DNA from: Leifsonia xyli
Lineage (GTDB): Bacteria; Actinomycetota; Actinomycetes; Actinomycetales; Microbacteriaceae
DNA: 64,000 nucleotides
Direction of reading: 5' to 3'
NCBI GenBank assembly: GCA_001647635.1
Contig: CP014761.1
Coordinates: forward strand, 620,001-684,000
Shown here piece by piece: positions 59,072 through 64,000 of the stretch. The translations under genes were made by a program, and so were the position numbers. Each line of letters begins with the position of its first letter. The first letter of the stretch is position 1. The notes below the pieces were generated by a model. It did not search any database and had not been told where the DNA came from. It saw only the letters and a list, made by a program, of their open reading frames with translations.

Positions 59072-61138
59072 TCAGCCCAGGTGGCCGGCCTTCTCCATCT
59101 GACGCAGGTCGCGCTTCAGGTCGGAGAGCTCGTCGCGCAACCGCGCCGCCAGCTCGAACTTGAGCTCGCCGGCGGCCGCCAGCATCTGCTGGTTGAGGTC
59201 GGCGATGATGCCCTCGAGCTCGGCCGCGCCCTGGGCGGCGATGCCGCCGTTCCGGAGGTTCGGGGTCGGGCTCTTGCGCTTCTGGTCGCGACCGGCCAGC
59301 ATCCGGGCGGTGTCGGCCTCCTCGCGCGCGAGGATGTCGGTGATGTCGGCGATGCGCTTGCGCAGCGGCTGGGGGTCGATGCCGTTGACGCGGTTGTACT
59401 CGATCTGCTTCTCGCGGCGACGCTCGGTCTCCTCGATCGCGTTCTTCATCGAGTCGGTGAGCACGTCGGCGTACATGTGCACCTGACCGGAGACGTTGCG
59501 GGCGGCGCGGCCGATCGTCTGGACCAGCGAGGTGGACGAGCGGAGGAAGCCCTCCTTGTCCGCGTCGAGGATCGCGACCAGCGAGACCTCCGGCAGGTCG
59601 AGTCCTTCACGGAGCAGGTTGATGCCGACCAGCACGTCGTAGACGCCCGCACGGAGCTCGGTGAGGAGCTCGACACGACGCAGGGTGTCGACGTCGGAAT
59701 GCAGGTAGCGCACCTTGACGCCGGCCTCCGCGAGGAAGTCGGTGAGCTCTTCCGCCATCTTCTTGGTCAGCGTCGTGACGAGCACCCGCTCGTCGCGCTC
59801 CACCCGCAGACGGATCTCCTCGAGCAGGTCGTCGATCTGGCCCTTCGTGGGCTTGACGACGATCTCGGGGTCGACGAGGCCGGTCGGGCGGATGATCTGC
59901 TCCACCACGCCGTCGGCGATGCCCAGCTCGTACTTGCCCGGCGTCGCGGACAGATAGACGGTCTGGCCGACACGGTCCTTGAACTCGTTCCAGCGCAGCG
60001 GGCGGTTGTCGAGCGCGCTCGGGAGACGGAACCCGTGCTCCACCAGTGTGCGCTTGCGCGACGCGTCGCCCTCGTACATGGCGCCGATCTGCGGCACCGT
60101 CACGTGCGACTCGTCGATCACGACGAGGAAGTCGTCCGGGAAGTAGTCGAGCAGGCAGTGCGGCGCCTCGCCCGGACGACGGCCGTCGATGTGGCGCGAG
60201 TAGTTCTCGATGCCCGAGCAGAAGCCGATCTGCTCCATCATCTCGAGGTCGAACTGGGTGCGCATGCGCAGCCGCTGCGCCTCGAGCAGCTTGCCCTCCC
60301 GCTCCAGCTCCTGCAGGCGCTCGTGCAGCTCCTCCTGGATGGTGCCGATCGCGCGCTGCATGGTGGCCGGGCTCGCCGCATAGTGCGTCGCCGGGAAGAC
60401 GGATACCGCGTCGAGCTTGGCGATGACGTTGCCGGTCAGCGGGTGCAGCGAGTACAGCGCTTCGATCTCGTCGCCGAACAGCTCGATCCGGATCGCGTGC
60501 TCCTCGTAGACCGGGATGATCTCGATCGTGTCGCCGCGCACCCGGAACTTGCCGCGCGAGAAGTCGACGTCGTTGCGCTCGTACTGCATGTTGACGAAGC
60601 GGCGGATGAGCGCGTCGCGGCCGACGTTCTGGCCGACCTGCAGGGCGACCATCGCCTCCAGGTACTCCTCGGCCGCACCGAGGCCGTAGATGCAGGACAC
60701 GGTGGAGACCACGACGACGTCGCGCCGGCTCAGGAGCGAGTTCGTCGTGGAGTGCCGCAGGCGCTCGACCTCGGCGTTGATGGACGAGTCCTTCTCGATG
60801 AAGGTGTCCGTCTGCGGCACGTAGGCCTCGGGCTGGTAGTAGTCGTAGTACGAGACGAAGTACTCGACGGCGTTGTTCGGCAGCAGCTCACGGAACTCGT
60901 TGGCGAGCTGAGCGGCCAGGGTCTTGTTGTGCGCCAGCACGAGGGTCGGCCGCTGGACCTGTTCGATGAGCCAGGCGGTCGTCGCCGACTTGCCGGTTCC
61001 GGTCGCGCCGAGCAGCACCACGTCGGTCTCGCCCGCGTTGATGCGACCCGCCAGCTCGGCGATGGCCTGCGGCTGGTCACCGCTCGGCTCGTACTCGCTG
61101 ACGACCTCGAAGGGACGGACGGAGCGTGTGGGAAGCAT
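59072..61138 (-). CDS. uvrB: Excinuclease ABC subunit B
   Basis: UvrB verifies DNA damage. The 688-residue helicase-fold protein has P-loop [10 protein letters not shown], the beta-hairpin [23 protein letters not shown], helicase motif [20 protein letters not shown] and a C-terminal UVR domain ([18 protein letters not shown]). Start ATG. Confidence 0.96.
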   Translation of the reverse strand: MLPTRSVRPFEVVSEYEPSGDQPQAIAELAGRINAGETDVVLLGATGTGKSATTAWLIEQVQRPTLVLAHNKTLAAQLANEFRELLPNNAVEYFVSYYDYYQPEAYVPQTDTFIEKDSSINAEVERLRHSTTNSLLSRRDVVVVSTVSCIYGLGAAEEYLEAMVALQVGQNVGRDALIRRFVNMQYERNDVDFSRGKFRVRGDTIEIIPVYEEHAIRIELFGDEIEALYSLHPLTGNVIAKLDAVSVFPATHYAASPATMQRAIGTIQEELHERLQELEREGKLLEAQRLRMRTQFDLEMMEQIGFCSGIENYSRHIDGRRPGEAPHCLLDYFPDDFLVVIDESHVTVPQIGAMYEGDASRKRTLVEHGFRLPSALDNRPLRWNEFKDRVGQTVYLSATPGKYELGIADGVVEQIIRPTGLVDPEIVVKPTKGQIDDLLEEIRLRVERDERVLVTTLTKKMAEELTDFLAEAGVKVRYLHSDVDTLRRVELLTELRAGVYDVLVGINLLREGLDLPEVSLVAILDADKEGFLRSSTSLVQTIGRAARNVSGQVHMYADVLTDSMKNAIEETERRREKQIEYNRVNGIDPQPLRKRIADITDILAREEADTARMLAGRDQKRKSPTPNLRNGGIAAQGAAELEGIIADLNQQMLAAAGELKFELAARLRDELSDLKRDLRQMEKAGHLG

Positions 61139-61204
61139 GTCTCCAGTCTAGGAAGGACCACCGACACTCCGAGCGGCTCTCGCTCACAGCGGAACGCCGG
61201 GGCT

Positions 61205-61807
61205 TCAGAACGCGGCGCGGAGCTGCTCCCAGAGCGCGTCGACCTGCTCCAGCGTGCGGTCGAGCGTGCCGCCGGTCTCGATGACGACGTCCGCGACGGC
61301 GAGCCGCTCATCGTCCGACGCCTGCGACCGGATGCGGCGCTCGGCCTCAGCGCGGTCCATCCCCCGCAGCTCGACCAGCCGCTGGATGCGTGTTTCGGCG
61401 TCCGCGTGCGCGACGACGACACGGTCGAACCGGTACTCGTTGGCCGACTCGACCAGCAGCGGGACGTCGTAGACGACGATCGCGTCCGGGTCGGCCTCCC
61501 CCGCGGCGCGGAAGCGCGCGGTCGACTCGGCCATCACCGCGGGGTGGGTGATGCCGTTGAGGGCCTGCAGCGCCTCGGGGTCGCCGAAGACGATGGCGCC
61601 GAGCGCCGGGCGGTCGAGGGTTCCGTCCGGCGCGATGACGCCGTCGCCGAAGCGTTCGGCGATCGCGGCCAGGGCCGGACGGCCGGGTTCGACCACCTCA
61701 CGCGCGATGCGGTCCGCGTCGACGACGACGGCGCCGTGGGAGGCGAGGCGGGAGGCGATGGTCGATTTGCCGGAGGCGATCCCGCCGGTGAGTCCGATCA
61801 GCTGCAC
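61205..61807 (-). CDS. coaE: Dephospho-CoA kinase
   Basis: CoaE completes coenzyme A. This 200-residue kinase has the P-loop LTGGIASGKST at the N-terminus, VVDADRIAREVVEPG, DVPLLVESANEY and a C-terminal basic lid RRIRSQASDDERLA. It lies between uvrB and rpsA, as in many relatives. Confidence 0.93.
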   Translation of the reverse strand: MQLIGLTGGIASGKSTIASRLASHGAVVVDADRIAREVVEPGRPALAAIAERFGDGVIAPDGTLDRPALGAIVFGDPEALQALNGITHPAVMAESTARFRAAGEADPDAIVVYDVPLLVESANEYRFDRVVVAHADAETRIQRLVELRGMDRAEAERRIRSQASDDERLAVADVVIETGGTLDRTLEQVDALWEQLRAAF

Positions 61808-61847
61808 CCGCCCAGCCTAGCGGCGGCCGCGCTCCCGGGAACGACGA

Positions 61848-61875
61848 AGCGGCCGGCCCCGAAGGACCGGCCGCT
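61848..61875 (-). terminator. rpsA terminator
   Basis: AGCGGCCGG (61848-61856) pairs with CCGGCCGCT (61867-61875). It lies just after the rpsA stop. Confidence 0.65.
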
Positions 61876-61891
61876 CAGTGTTCGAGTTCGC

Positions 61892-63334
61892 TCAGTTGTT
61901 GGAGCTGAGCTTCTCGCGCAGAGCCGCGAGCGACTCGTCGTCGGCGAGGGTTCCGCCCGAGTTCGTGTCGGAGGAGTACGACGAGGTACCGCTGTCGGCG
62001 GCAGCCTCCTCGAGGCCCTTGGCGACCTGGCGCTTGTGCGCCTCCCAGCGCGCCTGGGCCGCAGCGTACTGCTGCTCCCACTCGTCGCGCTGCGCCTCGA
62101 AGCCTTCCTTCCACTCGTTGGTCTCGGGGTCGAAGCCCTCCGGGTACTTGTAGTTGCCCTGCTCGTCGTACTCGGTGACCATGCCGTAGAGCGCCGGGTC
62201 GAACTCGGTGCCCTCCGGGTCGACGCCCTCGTTCGCCTGCTTGAGCGACAGCGAGATGCGGCGGCGCTCCAGGTCGATGTCGATGACCTTAACGAACACC
62301 TCGTCGCCCACCGAGACGACCTGCTCGGCCAGCTCGACGTGCTTGCCGGACAGCTCGGAGATGTGGACGAGGCCCTCGATGCCGTCCGCGACGCGGACGA
62401 ACGCACCGAACGGGACGAGCTTCGTGACCTTGCCCGGCGCGACCTGACCGATCGCGTGGGTGCGGGCGAAGACCTGCCACGGGTCCTCCTGCGTCGCCTT
62501 GAGCGACAGCGAGACGCGCTCGCGGTCGAGGTCGACCTCGAGGATCTCGACGGTGACCTCCTGGCCCACCTCGACGACCTCGGAGGCGTGCTCGATGTGC
62601 TTCCAGGAGAGCTCCGACACGTGGACGAGACCGTCGACGCCGCCGAGGTCGACGAACGCACCGAAGTTGACGATCGACGAGACGACGCCCTTGCGGACCT
62701 GGCCCTTGTGCAGGTTGTTGAGGAACGTGGTGCGGGACTCGGACTGGGTCTGCTCCAGCAGCGCGCGGCGCGAGAGCACCACGTTGTTGCGGTTCTTGTC
62801 GAGCTCGAGGATCTTGGCCTCGATCTCCTGACCCAGGTACGGGGTGAGGTCGCGGACGCGGCGCAGCTCGATGAGCGACGCGGGCAGGAAGCCGCGCAGG
62901 CCGATGTCGACGATCAGGCCGCCCTTGACGACCTCGATCACCGTACCGGTGACGACGCCGTCGGCCTCCTTGATCTTCTCCACATCGCCCCAGGCGCGCT
63001 CGTACTGCGCACGCTTCTTGGACAGGATGAGGCGGCCTTCCTTGTCCTCCTTCTGGAGAACGAGGGCCTCGACGGTGTCGCCGACCTCGACGACCTCGGT
63101 GGGGTCGACGTCGTGCTTGATGGAAAGCTCGCGCGAGGGGATGACGCCCTCGGTCTTGTAACCGACGTCGAGGAGGACCTCGTCGCGGTCGATCTTGACG
63201 ACGGTGCCTTCGATGAGGTCTCCGTCGTTGAAGAACTTCAGCGTCTTTTCGACCGCGGCAAGAAAGTCCTCAGCAGATCCGATGTCGTTGACGGCGACCT
63301 GCTTGGGTGCCTTGTCGGTCGTTGCGGTTGTCAT
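61892..63334 (-). CDS. rpsA: 30S ribosomal protein S1
   Basis: The 480-residue protein has four S1 RNA-binding repeats (about 33-105, 120-187, 206-275, 291-361) with motifs such as KGQVRKGVVSSIVNFGAFVDLGG and VAPGKVTKLVPFGAFVRVADG, followed by an acidic/Ser-rich C-terminus. Length is typical of actinobacterial S1. The region 63335-63442 upstream holds its leader, with no other gene seen. Confidence 0.95.
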   Translation of the reverse strand: MTTATTDKAPKQVAVNDIGSAEDFLAAVEKTLKFFNDGDLIEGTVVKIDRDEVLLDVGYKTEGVIPSRELSIKHDVDPTEVVEVGDTVEALVLQKEDKEGRLILSKKRAQYERAWGDVEKIKEADGVVTGTVIEVVKGGLIVDIGLRGFLPASLIELRRVRDLTPYLGQEIEAKILELDKNRNNVVLSRRALLEQTQSESRTTFLNNLHKGQVRKGVVSSIVNFGAFVDLGGVDGLVHVSELSWKHIEHASEVVEVGQEVTVEILEVDLDRERVSLSLKATQEDPWQVFARTHAIGQVAPGKVTKLVPFGAFVRVADGIEGLVHISELSGKHVELAEQVVSVGDEVFVKVIDIDLERRRISLSLKQANEGVDPEGTEFDPALYGMVTEYDEQGNYKYPEGFDPETNEWKEGFEAQRDEWEQQYAAAQARWEAHKRQVAKGLEEAAADSGTSSYSSDTNSGGTLADDESLAALREKLSSNN

Positions 63335-63442
63335 GTAGTGGGTGCTCCGTTATGGACAGGATTCAGGCCGGTCGCGATAGGTTTTCGATGTGATTCCGCG
63401 AACGGCAGGCGGATAGGGATGTCACACAAGTGACGTTCTAGT

Positions 63443-64000
63443 CTACCGGGCGTTGGGCGCGTGCAGCAAGCCGCGCTCGCCCAGGATGTCGCGGAGCGCG
63501 GGCTCCAGGTCGGGGAAGGCGAAATGGTAGCCCGCGTCGAGCAGGCGTTCGGGCTCCACCCAGCGGCTCTTCAGCACCAGTTCGGTCTCGGTGCGAATGG
63601 CCGCGGAGCCCACCTCCAGCATCCACCGGTACGCGGGAAGGCCGACGCGCACGCCGAGCAGTCGGCGCAGCAACGCCATCAGGGAGCGGTTGTCGGTGGG
63701 ATGCGGCGCCGCGACGTTGACCGGCCCGTCGAGCTCCGGATGCGCGCGCAGGAACTCGATGGCGCCGAGCACGTCCGCGATGTGCACCCAGCTGAACTTC
63801 TGGCGGCCGCCGCGCGCCCGGTACTCGTGGAACGTGCCCGCGTTGCGGCGCGCCGCCGTGGCGAACCACGGCCCGTCGACCTGCGGCCCGCCGAGGCCGA
63901 ACCGCACGAGGTTGACGAGAGGTGTGAGCGCGCTGCCGTCACCGAGGACGATCGCCATGCGCAGGGCGACGCGGCGGGTGGCCGGCAGATCGCCCTCGAA
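63443..64000 (-). CDS. NAD-dependent epimerase/dehydratase (TIGR01777/DUF1731 type), 5'-truncated by the window edge
   Basis: The frame is open through the window edge. Residues visible include ALRMAIVLGDGSALTPLVNLVRFGLGG, then SWVHIADVLGAIEFL, and the DUF1731 C-terminus (LEVGSAAIRTETELVLKSRWVEPERLLDAGYHFAFPDL). This pattern matches the C-terminal two thirds of the family. The N-terminal Rossmann GxxGxxG is outside the window. Substrate is unknown. Confidence 0.85.
   Translation of the reverse strand, partial: FEGDLPATRRVALRMAIVLGDGSALTPLVNLVRFGLGGPQVDGPWFATAARRNAGTFHEYRARGGRQKFSWVHIADVLGAIEFLRAHPELDGPVNVAAPHPTDNRSLMALLRRLLGVRVGLPAYRWMLEVGSAAIRTETELVLKSRWVEPERLLDAGYHFAFPDLEPALRDILGERGLLHAPNAR

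Noticed and set aside
58631..63433. A 1600-codon open frame on the plus strand opposite the MoxR operon, uvrB, coaE and rpsA
   Set aside because: It is antisense to several firmly identified genes, is rich in Arg/Asp/Val/His repeats typical of the complement of high-GC coding DNA, and has no recognisable motif.

Overview
The window is high-GC DNA from an actinobacterium, most likely Microbacteriaceae (Leifsonia-like). The evidence is the WhiA/RapZ/UvrC block, RbpA, the actinobacterial GlgA/GlgC pair, OpcA, DUF3099, type-B ribosomal protein L31, many GTG/TTG starts and many apparently leaderless starts.

Layout. 1-8.9 kb: D,D-carboxypeptidase, SpoU rRNA/tRNA methyltransferase, sirtuin, histidine phosphatase, a coupled glycosyltransferase/hydrolase pair, trehalose synthase behind a LacI-type operator, an exonuclease and a small DUF4190 membrane protein. 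8,982-17,727: an integrated 8.7-kb element flanked by an 18-bp duplication of the 3' end of rpmE2. It carries a large serine recombinase, a sigma-like factor, a head-tail-adaptor-like protein, a P22-type major capsid protein, a HEPN-like protein and several small membrane/coiled-coil proteins. It has no recognisable terminase, portal, tail or lysis gene. 17.7-25.4 kb: rpmE2, an ABC ATPase, divergent glgA/glgC, serB, fabG, DUF3099, SURF1, and a patatin-like lipase behind a small leader ORF. 25.5-34.1 kb: an ABC-F ATPase, the suf Fe-S cluster operon (sufB-sufD-Rieske-sufC-sufT), and heme A biosynthesis genes ctaA and ctaB. 34.3-42.5 kb: the pentose-phosphate operon tkt-tal-pgi-zwf-opcA-pgl. 42.6-49.6 kb: rbpA, secG, tpiA, pgk, gap, sodA, whiA and rapZ, all on the minus strand. 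49.6-63.4 kb: uvrC, uvrA, a MoxR/DUF58/DUF4129 membrane operon, uvrB, coaE and rpsA. The window ends inside an NAD-dependent epimerase gene.

The most notable region is the island at 8,982-17,727. It looks like a self-contained, capsid-encoding but packaging-deficient element, possibly a phage satellite. It uses rpmE2 as its attachment site and supplies both a substitute last codon set and a substitute terminator for that gene.

Six genes (recombinase, sigma factor, a small capsid-operon gene, sufC, sufB, opcA) each need one extra base inside a short G or C run to restore a family-typical protein. Because conserved housekeeping genes are affected, these breaks look more like homopolymer undercalls in the sequence than real mutations. 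I annotate those genes as single loci and flag the position. No rRNA, tRNA or CRISPR array was seen.
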